From Epiperipatus broadwayi (Eukaryota > Onychophora > Udeonychophora > Euonychophora > Peripatidae): a stretch of DNA of 64,000 bases. Under the pieces are notes generated by a model that saw only the letters and a list, made by a program, of their open reading frames with translations, was not told where the DNA came from and searched no databases. The translations under genes and the position numbers were made by a program. Position 1 is the stretch's first letter. The number at the start of each line of letters is the position of its first letter. The stretch is taken from positions 4,558,030 to 4,622,029 of the forward strand of contig JAQFVV010000055.1 of NCBI GenBank assembly GCA_028023455.1, written 5' to 3'. Shown in pieces: positions 8,753 through 21,421 of this stretch.

Positions 8753-11009
8753 TGTAACGATCCGGAGAAAGCGACTTAACGTAAACTGCACTACGGGGCG
8801 CCATCTAGGCATTTGAACCTAGAAAAATTTATAAAGTAGGCAGATACGTGAGTCAAAAAAAAAAAATATATTTTTTTTTTCTTAAATTTTGATTCCGGTC
8901 GTTAGCCCATGTCACTAGCTCAGTGGAATAGCAGAGATTTAATAATATCATTTACTAGGATATAAAAGAATAAAGTAAGCCACTGCCAGTAATTCACATA
9001 CAAACATTTATTTATGCACATATATATAAGGTTTAAAATTACTTTAGTGATTTACATTTAATTTAACATTTAACATTATTTTTTTTTACTTTGATTTTAC
9101 TTTAATTTACATTGCATTACTATTATATTATAAATTTACATTTTTAATCAAGTTCGCACAGATGGGATTATATTAACCTGTTTAATATGTTGCTATAGAT
9201 CGGTTACATAGATTTCAACGGTCAAAAACATTTCAAAGTAAACATAAACGATCAAAATACAAAGTTATTGATTACTGACAATTGCAGAGGGAAATATAAG
9301 AAACCCTCTAGTATTCATCGTAAGATACCTGCATCGTCACCAATAACTTAAAAGACATCCGAATAAATACCTTTTAGATACTCACCGTAAGGTATCAGTA
9401 TTTGTCGAATGTCTATATATTTTGATCAAATATGAAAACGCAAACATATTTAACCGATAGCCAATCTATGCAAGCGTCTATAAACAACTTAAATTTAATA
9501 GTTTTATAGGATCGAGCCTGAATATACTATATAGATTTGCATTCGAAAATAAAATATTCTATCCCTATTTAACCCTAGGCAACACATTTCGCAATCAACT
9601 GGCGCCAATCCATCTGATACATTCATGTATTCAATGTAGCATGATACGACAACACAAATATATTGTCAGGAATGTACATCTGAACAATATGAAGAAAGAA
9701 AAACGACATTGACTCTCCACCCACAGGAATGTGACATCTGTGGGCAAGTAGATCAATAAACTAAAAACTCCATAGGAATGGGCTGCGGTCTTCTGCCGAC
9801 TTACAAACCCATCCATAGGCAAACAGAGGGTGTGTGGCGTATTTTATAATCCTGCCCGTAGCGGATCTCATGCTACACCTACTAATTACATAAATATATC
9901 CAATCCATTGAACCAATTCAACCACGAAATGAACAACCCAAGATTACCCTCCCTTAATTATCTTTACAAATCGATACAGCCATTCACGCCCGACTCAAGT
10001 TTAACATTTTTTTATAATTTATTTAACGGAAAACAGAAATCATAACAACTTAAAGAACAAAATTAAATAAATAAATAAATAAATGGAAATGATTTTACAA
10101 ATTAAATACATTAAATAAAATTATAACCAATTAATAAATATTGTTGGTCAGATAGAATAATATTAAAATCATTTTAAATATGAAAAGTTTTTAATTTACT
10201 GTTCATAAATTTTAAAGTTCTTACGGTTATTGAAATAGTTCATCCTATTATATTCCTGGCCGTTTAAACGTGAATTCCCACGTCGTCCGAAGATTAGTAT
10301 CCGGTTGATTTATTTATTTATCCTTTGGAGATTTTGTTTTTCGTGTAGTTGGTCCTCATTGTATAAACGATGGCCCATTTTTTTCTCTTTCTTAGCAGAA
10401 CTGAAGGGATTGAAGCTGTGCGTCTTTTTCAATCCCCCCAGCGCTAACACCTAGCTGTTACATCGTCAATAATCAATCAATTTCCAGTCACTAACCTATG
10501 CTTTCCAAAACTTGTCCTTTTTATATTTTTGTCAAAGGATTGAATTAACATTGCGTCATGGATGTAATGATCCTTTCGCTGAGGTCCGATTTCCCAAATG
10601 GATTTCTTTCATTGGCTAATCCGTTTCTATTGTTTTCTTTCTATCTGACTGAAGTTATTTCATTTAAATGCTCAAGGCTGGTTTACATTTAACTAATTAA
10701 CAATCATTTCCATTTCTAATTAATTACCCTGTTTTCCAAATCAAAAATATATTTAAAGACAGATTTAGAGATATAATTTTATCTCCAAATCTTTTTAAAA
10801 TTTAGTTTTAAAAATACCTTTTTCTTTAATAAAAATTTTATTTTAATAATTTTTATTATCTGTGCGACTTAATATATAAGAGTTTAAGACGATATTTTAA
10901 TTTCAATTTTTAATTTTTAAAGAAAGTTTTTAAATGCGAACTTTTTATTTTAACTTGTTTAATAATTATATATAAAAAAACAATGTAACGAACGTCTGTG
11001 CTCGTTACA
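8753..11009. mobile_element. Solo-LTR-like element, copy B (2.26 kb)
   Basis: Begins TGTAACGATCCGGAGAAAGC and ends GTGCTCGTTACA, so the tips form a perfect 8-bp inverted repeat (TGTAACGA/TCGTTACA). A 4-bp atat flanks both ends, but it lies in a TA-rich site and is weak evidence alone. It is collinear with copy A, which has an independent TSD, so A and B are two insertions and not the two LTRs of one provirus. Conserved landmarks: 'gccactgccagtaatt', 'cataaacgatcaaaatac', 'acttacaaacccatccatag', 'caatcatttccattt'. The short minus-strand frames beginning MPMDGFVSRQ in both copies end at different points, so they are not taken as genes. Confidence 0.82.
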
Positions 11010-11013
11010 ATAT

Positions 11014-11342
11014 ATATATAATTTGTTGTTTTCAATAGGTAGATCAATATATTTTATTTTATTTCTCATTCTCGTAGTCAGGGGTATGTTTAACCTTTTG
11101 GTATCTCTGGGCACCACATTGGTAGAAGAGGTGTCTTGGGCTGTACATTAAATAAGCAAACCGTACCAAAAGCTCATAAACAAAAAAAAAAACGTATCTT
11201 ACTACAATTAAGCAAAAACATTTGCACATAATAATTCCAATTATACAGTGTTCTGTTTGGAGAGTTAAAATCATTGAGCAAGTCCCAAGTTTGAAAATAT
11301 ACATATTTAAGTAATAAAATATCATCGTTGATGTTATATGTA
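11014..11342. other. AT-rich gap before the Tigger-like element
   Basis: Starts with a (TA)n run. A 99-codon minus-strand open frame crosses into the next element's end and shows no family motif, so it is not called. Confidence 0.5.
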
Positions 11343-12798
11343 TACACCTGGGTCTCATTTTATACGGATTTTTTTAATGCGATTTTGAAATTATGCGATT
11401 CATGTTTCTTAATATCTTTATGCGGTTTTCTTTTATGCGATAAAGAAGTTCATATTTCACTTATAATCGAGATTTCCTCGTTTTATTTACACACATTATA
11501 TTTTACGTACTTTAAATGCCTGTTGGAAAAAGGTTTCGTAATAAATTTAGATTCTGTAGAAGATTTAGAAAAAGATAATGAAACAAAATTGGAACCTGTT
11601 CGTTTCACAGCAAAAATGATTTGAGAAAGTATTCAACTTTTTAATCAATTGGACAATTATTTTCTTGTTAAAGACGGGAATTATGAATGAGTTCTTAAAT
11701 TTCAATGAAAGCTAAATATGTAGTTAGTTGTATGTCAGCATATCATGAGCTTCATAAACAATTAGTAAAATCGTCTCAAAGCTTAGTCACTAATTACATT
11801 GTCGACAGAAAACTCTTAATTTTTAGTCTGAAAATTTTTTTATTGGCTGGGTGAATTAAAGTTTTAAACTTTTGATTGATTCAATTACAGAATCAGTAGT
11901 AAAAATATATTTGTCTTTTAATATTAGATTTGTTTGTAAAAAGGAAATTAATTTGTCTGATTATGAAAGTGAATGAAAGTTTTTTCAAAAATAAATTTCT
12001 ATTTATAATTATAAAAATATTATAAAGCGGAGAATCTAAAAAGTACGTTCGTAACCTACTAGAAAATGCTGCGTACGTCGTTGATTTCTTTCTCAATTTA
12101 CGTTCGTGTAAAAGTAAAGAATTTTTACTAAAATCTTAACTATTTTTCTAAAATAATTATATTTTCAGCAGATTTTATCAAAATAATTTATAATATGTAA
12201 AAAAAAAAATACGGAAAAAATATTCTAAAATATATATTTTTATTTTGTATGTCAGGCGCTCCCTTTGGTTCAAAATGAGCAGCAACAACAGCGCTTTATG
12301 ATACGTTTTAAGCTTTAAAAAGACCGTAAATTTGCTACAATAATGACCATTTTAGAGCGACTTGAAGCCATGAACGAAAATTTTCAATTGATGCACAGCA
12401 CGAGACGAAAGTTGGTGCTAATTGTATCCTCTTGTGATGAATCTGATTTTTTATCAGTTCTCAAACGTATCCGCATATTGTCAAATAGTGATAATGATTA
12501 AAATGTAAAATAAATTACACATAAAAACATATTGTTTTGAATAAAATTAAATAGTTAGTAAAAAAAGTAAAAAAAGTTTGTGTTGTATCTATTTTTTATT
12601 AGTCATACTTTATTTCCTTATTTTTTTTATGTGAATTTTAAAGAAATTTTACGTTGTTGCTTTGCTTTTATGCGATTTTCGAAAATTATGGAACATATCC
12701 CACATTTTTCAGTGTAAGTTAAGTCTATTTTTGTGCAATTTCTCTTATGTGTGTTTTTTGCAGAACATATCTACCGCATAAAACGAGACCCAGGTGTA
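11343..12798 (+). mobile_element. Decayed pogo/Tigger-like DNA transposon
   Basis: Ends are TACACCTGGGTCTCATTTTA on the left and the inverse of TACACCTGGGTCTCGTTTTA on the right, a TIR of about 25 bp with TA at both outer edges. This fits the TA target duplication of the Tc1/mariner/pogo group. The TIR core ctcgttttat(g)cgg resembles Tigger termini. Inside, a plus-strand frame to about 11624 includes 'EPVRFTAKM' and then acquires stops. A separate small frame at 12342-12503 (MTILERLEAMN..., 53 codons) is intact. Several DNA segments repeat 'atgcgat' near the left end. I recognise no complete DDE core, so the autonomous gene is heavily decayed or was always partial. Confidence 0.65.
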
Positions 12799-15700
12799 GA
12801 TTATAAAAATAATAAAAAAAGAGGGTAACATAAAAGCAATGGTATATTTGACATTGTATATGAATGTATAGTACTTCTGTTTCAATTATATTGAGATAAT
12901 CACAAAAAAATCTTATAATGCTTTATGAAATTTAACAATTTTATGTTGGGCCTGATTCATAGCTGTCCTGGACTGCCAATTTGACATTTCCATTCTTAGT
13001 TTCAAATATAATTATTTTATTACATGTACTTGAAATCTTTCAGTACTTCAACATTTTTTAGAAATAGTTAAGGATTAATATATTGATGTGCTATTTTTAA
13101 TTTTAATTAAATTTAAATTTTGGTAATTTTTTCTTTATTTTCAACTTTTAATTAGAACTTTTTTCTTTTGAAAATCACCTGTAATTATTTTTTCAATATT
13201 TTTTATTCTTGGCAATTTTATAAATTCGGTTTTCTTTTTTATTGTTATTGAAGTTTTCACTTACTTATATACAGTATTACTTTTTTCTTTAAAAAAATCT
13301 ATGTACATATGAAAAAGTATTTCAAGTTAATTTCTTTTTAATCTTCTAGGTAACAGTATAGAGTGCAATAAGAGGTAGCCATTCTATTTTTATTGCATAA
13401 ATTATTGAATGCTGGGGCTAGAAGAAAGATCAATTATTTCTTACATGTCACCTTAAAAGAGTAGTCACTAACATTAAATATATTCATCATGATATACTTT
13501 TTGTTTGAAGCTTTATTTGCAAAAATTTTAACTGAGTAGATATAAAAAAGCTTTGCTTTGTAAATTAAAATATCAGTCAGTTTAAACTAATTTTCCCTAT
13601 ATATCTTGATTGATATAACATTAGATACTCTAGCTAAACTTTTTCACAATAATTCTCTATAGAATAATGTAGGCGCAATAACAGGAAATGATTCATTTAT
13701 TACATAAATTATCGAATGCTATAGGTAAAGGGCAGATCAGTTATTTACGACAACAGTTAGTTTAAAAGAATAATCTCGAATATTTCATATAGAACATATA
13801 GATTTTACATTTTTTTGGATTCCAACCAGATAGTTAGCCAGCATCCACTATTTTTTAGTAATAGAATAAATGACTACTCTTAGAAAGTAAAATAAGGATA
13901 GAAAACATTCAAATTCACTACCTGATAATTGGTAGATCTTGGAATGCTTTATGTTTTATTGCCCATCTATGAGTTGTTGGAGAGGCTTTTAGCCTATAAT
14001 GGATTATTTAAACATTTTATCTATAAGCAGTCATTTCTCTACTTAGATGTGACTGTTTTATGGAAACAATAGTTTAATAATAATTTTCTTTAATAAACAA
14101 CTGAAATGTATCACTGTATAGTGTGAATATTTTAAATGAAGGTTGTAGATGAGTGTTGATAGTTTCTGGATTCATTGATCACAAATTGAAAAAATATTAG
14201 TAAGAAATAGATAAGTCAACCAAAGCTTGTGCTAGACTTATTTGAGAAATATCTCTGCATGCCTGCTGACTTCTCATTATAGATATTTTTGCACTAACCA
14301 AAACTGACTTCTACCATTAGAATCCAGGGTGTGTTTAAATTCATTTCTTAAGTTTGATAAAAAAGTCTTTACTTATAAATTTCTTGGTTTACAGATTGTT
14401 TACATATTCTTTCCAGATTCTTTTCAAACCAAAGTTCCATATTTGCCCATGTTTTCTAATATGCAGTGTGTCGTTTACTTGGGCAAATGTTTTTCTCAGT
14501 CATGTTTTCTCATCCATTAGTTGTGTTTATTTTATAATATAGTATTAAGGTTTATGTGGAGTTTTTTTTGGCAATGTTATGCAATTGAGCAGATTGACTG
14601 AACCAGTTTTCAAAATAAGCAGTATTTTGAAAGATGTGTTGTTTAGGTGATAGATTTCTTTGAATGTTCGTGGATTTTTGAAATAATAGATCTTTTAGGT
14701 TACAGATCTTGAGTGCATTAGTACCATTTAAAATATATCTTATGTTTTAATGTTTTGTATTGACAACCATAGTTTTTCTCAATAGAAATGTAGATTTGTG
14801 CTAGCATTCATAGATGTTTTATCTATATTTGAAAATTTGTTCTAGAAATACAGGTCATCAGTAATTTGCTTTAATTAATGTAGATATAAATATATTTTCA
14901 GTCATACTTAGTATTATGAAAGTCTGCATGATTTTCAAAGAATGCAAATTATCTAACAAATATTTGCATGCCATTTGAGGATATTATTCATAAGATCATA
15001 AAAACTTGTCACCTTTATGACTATGAGAATTAGTCGAATATTTCTATACTGCATGTTTTAAATCATTACTATTGCCTTCATTGAAGCAGGGTTTTTTTTT
15101 TTTGATGCTTTTTAATTTTTTTATTTTTTATAATCCTTCAATACCATCTTTACAGGTGGAGTGGTAAGATTAAAGTTTATAGTTAATTCTTTGTTGGCTT
15201 TTTTTTAAAAAAATCTATTGTTTCCAAATCAGTTTAATTACATTCCTGAAAATTTTTTTTTTTTCTTTGAGTGAATGTCATTGGACATCTTAGAGACATC
15301 CAATAATACAAGGGGAGATATGCATGTAGTGCAAGACATGCAAGAATTGTGATGCTGACTCTAGTATATTATATTTCAGATATGTTTTTTTTTAACATTT
15401 TCTGCAAAATAGCATGTCTGGATTGCTTGCATAGATAAATTTTACTGTAAGTTTTTTAAATTTAGTATTTGTTAAATTATTGTTATTATTTTAATTTTAT
15501 ACTTAGGAAATATGTATGGAAAATCTAATTGTGCATCTGTTTATACAGTGTCATTAATTGTGTGACTTATCGTTAAATATATTTTTAAACAGGAGATTAG
15601 ACATGTATCTATATGTCTTTAAGAAAGAGGCAGACTTGTATATAAAATTTAAATAATAATAATATTACTAGAAGTGATACATAAAATATTGGCACTGTAA

Positions 15701-17259
15701 ACACGTCATATACTGTAGGTCCCTTGACATAATATCAAGTGGGAAATGGCATAAGAATGTAAGTGCTTATTGTTCTGATATAAAAGTAGATGTAATGAAA
15801 AAAGTCGCACTTTCATAAATAGTAGTTTTGTAAATTATTAAGTGTTGGATCTAATGATGAAAAAAGAAATTGGAAAAAATAATTGAAAATGAATTCAAAA
15901 TAATTGTATAATAATATTAGGAAATGATAATGCGATGGGATCAAGAATTGGAAGATAAGATTGTTGCAGACTATGAATTAGGTTTAAAAGTTGAAGCAGT
16001 GATTTTTTTGTATCAAAGTAGCACTATAGTATAGAATGTAGTATAAAAATTGTAAAAGAATTTATTCATGAATTGCACAAGATAATAGAAACAAATTTTA
16101 ATTGGATTATATATAAATTAAGAATAGGTTTAGTAATAACATTGAACAGAGCACGTGCACATTCTAGAGTAATATAAATTCTGCGGCATATTTAAAAGTA
16201 TAAGAAATTCTAAGTTTAGAAAGAAATGGCGATTAATAAATTAAAGCTGCACATTAGGAGAAATTTGCTGAACAATGAAATAAATATAAATAATAGCAAA
16301 ATAGTTGATAATGTACAAGTTTAAATAAAAGTTGAGAAATATTTAAACAAATTGTTGTGCTAATTGTAGATTATGAGGAAGAAATAAATCAAAAAGCAAA
16401 TTTAAACTTTGACATTGCACCTATGCTAAATAACAAAATTATAATTTACATCTCCTTCTAACTGATCTTTTGTTATTTTTTATTTTTTTAAATTATGCAG
16501 TCAATATAATAAATCAAATGACAAAAAAAAAAAAAAAATTACATTCAGAATTCATTTCAAACCTTCTAATTTTTAATTGTTTTAAATCATGTTTTTAGTT
16601 ATAGAGAACTAGATATACTTTGCTCCAAGCTTTTAGCCCATATTAAAGCAAGATCATTCATTACATTTTCAATATCTAAATTTCTGTTTAATTTAATTTC
16701 TCATGACAACTCTCGTATAGTATATTTCTTAGTGAGTGATCTAACTTTGATCTGTTGAGACCTATTTCAAAATCCAAATATAAATTCTTAGTTTTCCATT
16801 TCATTCTACCAGATAAAAATTAACTAATTGGTTCGTGGGCCAAATTATCAATTATGAAATCACGTAATCTTGCTATACTTTTTTCAGGTATTTCTTTGAT
16901 CTGTGCAAATATTATTTCTATAAAAGAATTCTTAATGGCTCATTTGATGTGTAATTTGGATGATGTCTATCTCTTTATGATAAAAAAAAAAATGAAAATT
17001 TAAATCATTTCTTTGTGAAGAGTGTAATTTTTTCAATCAGTTTTTGATAAATGTATGTTTTTAATCCGGGATTTACTTATTTTGTTAAATTAACTAAAAC
17101 TCTCAGCCATTGTTTTGATCTATATGTTGAAGAATAACTTATATCTTCTATCATCTTTAATAGCAAGAAATATGTTTTAAAATGAATACAAACGATATAA
17201 ACTTTTACATGAATTTTACTAGAATCTTAATAAAAAATAGATACCTGCATGGCACTCTT
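12799..17259. other. Long AT-rich stretch without a recognisable gene
   Basis: No convincing coding region. A pair of diverged direct repeats lies at about 13354-13482 and 13666-13795. Open frames near 14329-14542 have simple composition and no motif. Degenerate protein-like stretches around 15900-16430 could not be assigned. Confidence 0.5.
13354..13795. repeat. Two diverged direct repeats, spacing about 312 bp
   Basis: Segments 13354-13482 and 13666-13795 align by eye through 'gtgcaataa', 'attgcataaattattgaatgct' versus 'attacataaattatcgaatgct', 'agatca(a/g)ttattt' and 'taaaagaataat'. The similarity is old and interrupted by many substitutions. Confidence 0.55.
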
Positions 17260-17268
17260 CAATTTTTA

Positions 17269-18805
17269 GGTAATAGTATGAATACTGAACGCTACCGTTT
17301 GATGGCGCTCTTTTTCGCCCAATGCACATCAATATACTGATTCACAGGCCATCGTTTTTTTCTTTTTACAGAATATTACGATAAAAAAAATTTTTTTTTT
17401 TTTTACTTTCTATACATAAAACTCATATGGCTTTTTTTTTTTTTGCGTTTTTAATAAACACTTTGTTTTTATATGGTGTAAGGGGGGTAGGTTGCTTTTA
17501 AATTATCGACTTTTATTTTGATTTTGAGCTTTTTTTTTTTGTTGTTGATTTTGAATTATCGGTTTCTTTACACAATACTGCGGTAAATAAACAAACACTT
17601 TGTTTTTAGAGGGGGGTTGGTTTGCTTTTCAATTATCGCCTTTTTTTGGATTTTCAGCTTCTTTTTTAATTAAAGGCCTTAATTAAACAATTCAGTTTTA
17701 ATTAATAAACCAACAGTTGGTTTTTAGAGGGTGGAGGTTTGGTTTGAATTTTAATTCTCGTCTTTTAGTATCTTTATTAATTTTAAATGAGTTCGAATAT
17801 AGAATACATAAACAAAGAGATAGATTAACAAAATATACCAATTATTGGAGGAGGGTTGGTTTGCTTTTAAATTATCGACTTTTGCTTGATTTTGAGCTTT
17901 CTTTTTTGGGAAAGCCTTATTAATCTATTCATTTTTAATAAACCAACAGTTGGTTTTTAGAGGGAGGTTGGTTTGATTTTTAATTATCTTTTATTTTTTT
18001 ATTATGAAGCATCTTTTTTTTAAAAAAATATTTACGCTACCGAAACCTTTATATGATAGCGAAAAGTTCTTCCTTTATTTTTGGGCTTTTTTCAAAAAGC
18101 CTTAATTAAACAGTTCGTTTTTAAAAAACTTTTTTTTTAGGGGGGGGAATTACGGTTTGTTTGACTCCAATAGGAGATGAGCCTCGAAGCTGTAAGTAAC
18201 CGGATTTTGAGCCATTCAACCAACTTTTCTTACGCAGACCCCAGCTATGCTTACAGGAATGGCAACGGAATTCCCCAGATCCTGTAGTTGACTAAAAAAC
18301 CATGCTTCTCGCCCTGCAAATGCATAGCTTTGCATCTGGCAGGAGATATTCTCTTTCTGGAAAAGCACAATAGCGTCAACTTGTGTGGCCGGCAGTTCAC
18401 TCCACCTTCAACCAATTTTGAACACTTGCCAGTGACATTTTACTGTTCTCGCACGGATTCACTTGTAAACATGCTTTTGCGCGTGAACTCAGCAGAAGTC
18501 TGCTGAAAACCCTAACCATTTCAGGTTATGTGCAGTTGAAAATCATAGGAATCTGAAATTTTTTCCCCAATGAATAGTTTCACATCCTTAAAATATGGCC
18601 GCCATCAAATCAGACCGCGAGAGTTGAATTGCACTCACTTGAGGAATACTGTCGCAAGTTAATGGGCGCCCTCTAGGCAGCCTGTTTTGGCTCTAAACAA
18701 CCCTGTTGTAGTATTAGCTGTAAGTTAGACCGCTAAAACAGTATATTGATGTGCGTTGTGTTAAAAACGCCATCAAGCGGTCAGGTTCAGTATTCATACT
18801 ATTAA
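17269..18805. mobile_element. Long-TIR DNA transposon, non-autonomous (1.5 kb)
   Basis: Terminal inverted repeats of about 70 bp: the left reads ..taatagtatgaatactgaac then 'gtttgatggcgctctttttc' and 'gcacatcaatatactg'. The right, read inversely, gives the same with a few changes. The exact 9-bp string caattttta flanks the element (17260-17268 and 18806-18814). Long TIRs plus a 9-bp TSD suggest a Mutator-like element or a Merlin relative; TA-type insertion is an alternative because TA also borders the TIRs. The interior is a degenerate T/G-rich minisatellite (17430-18140) and a more GC-balanced part (18170-18720). No transposase frame. Confidence 0.78.
17430..18140. repeat. Degenerate internal minisatellite
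   Basis: Motifs such as 'ggttggtttgcttttaaatt', 'tatcgacttttgcttgattt', 'ttgagctttctttttt' and 'aaccaacagttggtttttag' recur at intervals of roughly 100 bp, with many changes. It is confined to the long-TIR element. Confidence 0.7.
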
Positions 18806-18814
18806 CAATTTTTA

Positions 18815-20838
18815 TAATCTGCCACAATTGGCGAATTGAAATTGTTTCATGCTGCAAAGTATTGAACCATATCCTGGTTTTTGACTATTTTTTTATTATA
18901 CATTAATGGATAACTTGCCAAGTCTAGTTAAGAATTCCTATGCTGTTCTCATTTACTAATCTAATAATCTAAAACAATATCACTAAATATGGGGGAAAAA
19001 TGATTCAAGATCATATTGTACAAAAAATTATTGAACACTACAGTGAATAGGAAAGATTTAAGATGATTTTTAATAAACAAGTAAATAAGTTGGTTTTGAA
19101 AAAAAATCAAATTTTTTAAAAGCATTATCAATTTAATCTGACAAAAAATTTTTTAATTTCACATCTTTTTTTTTAAGAGCTGGAAAAACAAATTAATTTA
19201 AGCTCTTTTTATTTTTTAATAATATTTGCAAACATAATACAAAAAGGGTAGAATTTTTTTTTTACCTGGTTTGTTGCTTTCTAGTTGTGAGTAGAAGTGA
19301 TAATGCATTTGATGTCAGTTGATGTATTTTATTTATAAGGTTCAAAAATTGTTCAATTTTCTTGAATTTCAATATAGTTGCTGTTGTGTGAATACAAAAG
19401 TTCTGATAGAATTAAACTGGATCTCTTTCAAGAATTAAGACATGATGCTAATTGTATAGTTTCCTCAAATACTTTCTCCAAAGTAAGACTAGGAGGAATA
19501 CACTTGGTCTAGATGAATGACGTAGGCAATGTTTCAGAAACAATTAGGGAGTTGTTGAGATTGAAAAATGCATTAATAAGGACTTGACCAATTCGAGATG
19601 TAATGTGAATTGTTGCTGCTAATGAGAATGGCTGATGTTAATGTATTGGTATATTATCTAGTTGAGCATTTTTTTGGGCTTTGGCATAGCATATTAATCA
19701 TTTGGCCTGATTCTTTTTTTGTAGTTTGCTGAGTAGCATAATGGTTTCAAGGATTATATCTGGTTGAATAATTTTGATTTTAGAAAGGAAATAGTTTTGT
19801 TATGTGTTGGATTCTTAAGTTGTTTGTGGTTTTGGTTTGCCATAATAATGATTTTAGCAATCAAATTTGTTATTCTTGACTATTATCAATAATGAATTTA
19901 ATTGTAATATCTTCTTGCTATGGGCATTTAATGCATATTAAATCCTTTGCACAAAGAATAATTATCATTGGCATCTCTTGGTTAATTCTAGGTAGCATTT
20001 GATATATGTTACATTCTTTTTTTTTTTTTAGTATAATTTTCTTAAGAGTATAAGAATGTTTGGTGTTAATTCTTTCCATGTTCATTAAGTTAGGTATTTG
20101 GCAATTTTAATTTGGAAATTCTCTCTAAATGCAAATGGAATAGGAAATTACTCTAAACTATTGGATTAATCTCCTCTTTGGCAATACATTTTCTGTTGTT
20201 TTTCATAATGACAAATCATTTTCAGCACTTTCTAATTTCTGCTATTATATTTTATTGTGATAAAAACTTTTGAAGCAATGGTTGCTACATATTTTATTAT
20301 CTGATCACTTTCAGAGAGGTAAATTATTAAAAATAAATAGCAAATTGAATTTGGACTGATTTTTTTTGTAAGGTTGAAAATAGAGGAAGGCTTTGTGCAT
20401 TGGCTGAAAATTTTTCTTCATTTGTTTCTTTACAATGGCTTTAGAATTTAATCTTTTTTTTTGTAAGAATGTATAGAAATAAAGTCATAGAGGAATTGTT
20501 TGGACTACACTGAAAGTTGAAGGCAGTTTGTATGATTGATATTTTTGTTTTCTAGGAGTAGAATGGGAGTTTGAAATTGAGGAGTTACTATGAGTTGTGT
20601 TATTTCATTTCTGTAATGTGTTTGAAGCTATTTTGCTTCCATCATCCAAGAAATAAATATTGCTTGTTAATAGATTGACTACTGTGAATAAATTTTTGGA
20701 ACTGGGTTATTTATTTAAAGATAACACTTCATAGTGATGTCTGAGGATGAAAAATGATCAGTTTTGTTTCTTCAAATGAAACTATTGGAATTTATAAATG
20801 TTTTTGCTAGAATGATTTGAGCTAATCATTGATTTTCT
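18815..20838. other. T/G-biased stretch without a recognisable gene
   Basis: From about 19250 to 20770 the plus strand is visibly richer in T and G than in A and C. No frame longer than about 60 codons or known motif was found on either strand. It might be a decayed element or untranslated sequence of an unseen gene. Confidence 0.45.
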
Positions 20839-20931
20839 AAGTGTTATGTATGTGTATAATTAAAATACACATACACATAAAGTAATAATAGTAAATGTTA
20901 TAAATATCAAATCCCCATTTACAACATTTAC

Positions 20932-21420
20932 TTCTGCCTTGGACAATGTGTGTGAAGCATATGCTATGGGTCGCTCTTCCGACTGGGCTGGGTGACTTAG
21001 TACTGCCCCAACCCAAATTCAGATGCATCGGTGGTCAACATAATTTCCAGATCACTGTTATAATGTACTAATAATTTCTCTGTAGTAAGCAGCACTTTAG
21101 TGCGAATAAATGCCGTTTCTTCTTGCTTATCCCATTTTTATTTCTGGTTTGTCCTCAGTAGATTATATAAAGGAGTGGCCACATGGGCTTTTCCTATTAA
21201 AAAAGTTTCAAAAAAATTCACCAAGCCCAGGAAAGCTTGTAGTTGCTTCACGTTTGTGGGTCTTGGAGCTTCTGCTACTGATTTAGCCTTTTCGGGCAAA
21301 GGGGATGTGCCGTTTCTCGATATAATGTGGCCCAGGAATTTAATTTTCCTAGTTTTCCAAATGCATTTTTCATATTCAGCTTTGTGCCAAACTCATTTAG
21401 CCATTCATATATCTTATCTA
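20932..21420 (-). pseudogene. Ty3/gypsy pol remnant (RT thumb and RNase H start)
   Basis: Minus-strand pieces in shifting frames read as gypsy polymerase: 'LNEFGTKLNMKN', then 'AEAPRPTNVKQLQAFLGLVN' with '..ATPLYNLLR' (connection after the reverse transcriptase palm), then 'TTDASEFGLG' and 'ERPIAYASHTLSKAE' (start of RNase H, with its first catalytic Asp in TDAS). Stops and frameshifts between these blocks make it non-functional. The palm with the YxDD box, the protease and the integrase are absent. It directly follows the gag remnant, so a large internal deletion joined gag to late RT. Confidence 0.8.
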
Positions 21421-21421
21421 C

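Noticed and set aside
5707-11009. One LTR retrotransposon with copies A and B as its paired LTRs
   Set aside because: Each copy has its own flanking 4-bp duplication, and the 620 bp between them includes the end and TSD of the hAT element, so there is no retroviral interior.
14329-14542. Overlapping 62-63-codon frames
   Set aside because: No start context, motif or homology recognisable, and overlapping frames are both open by chance in AT-rich DNA.
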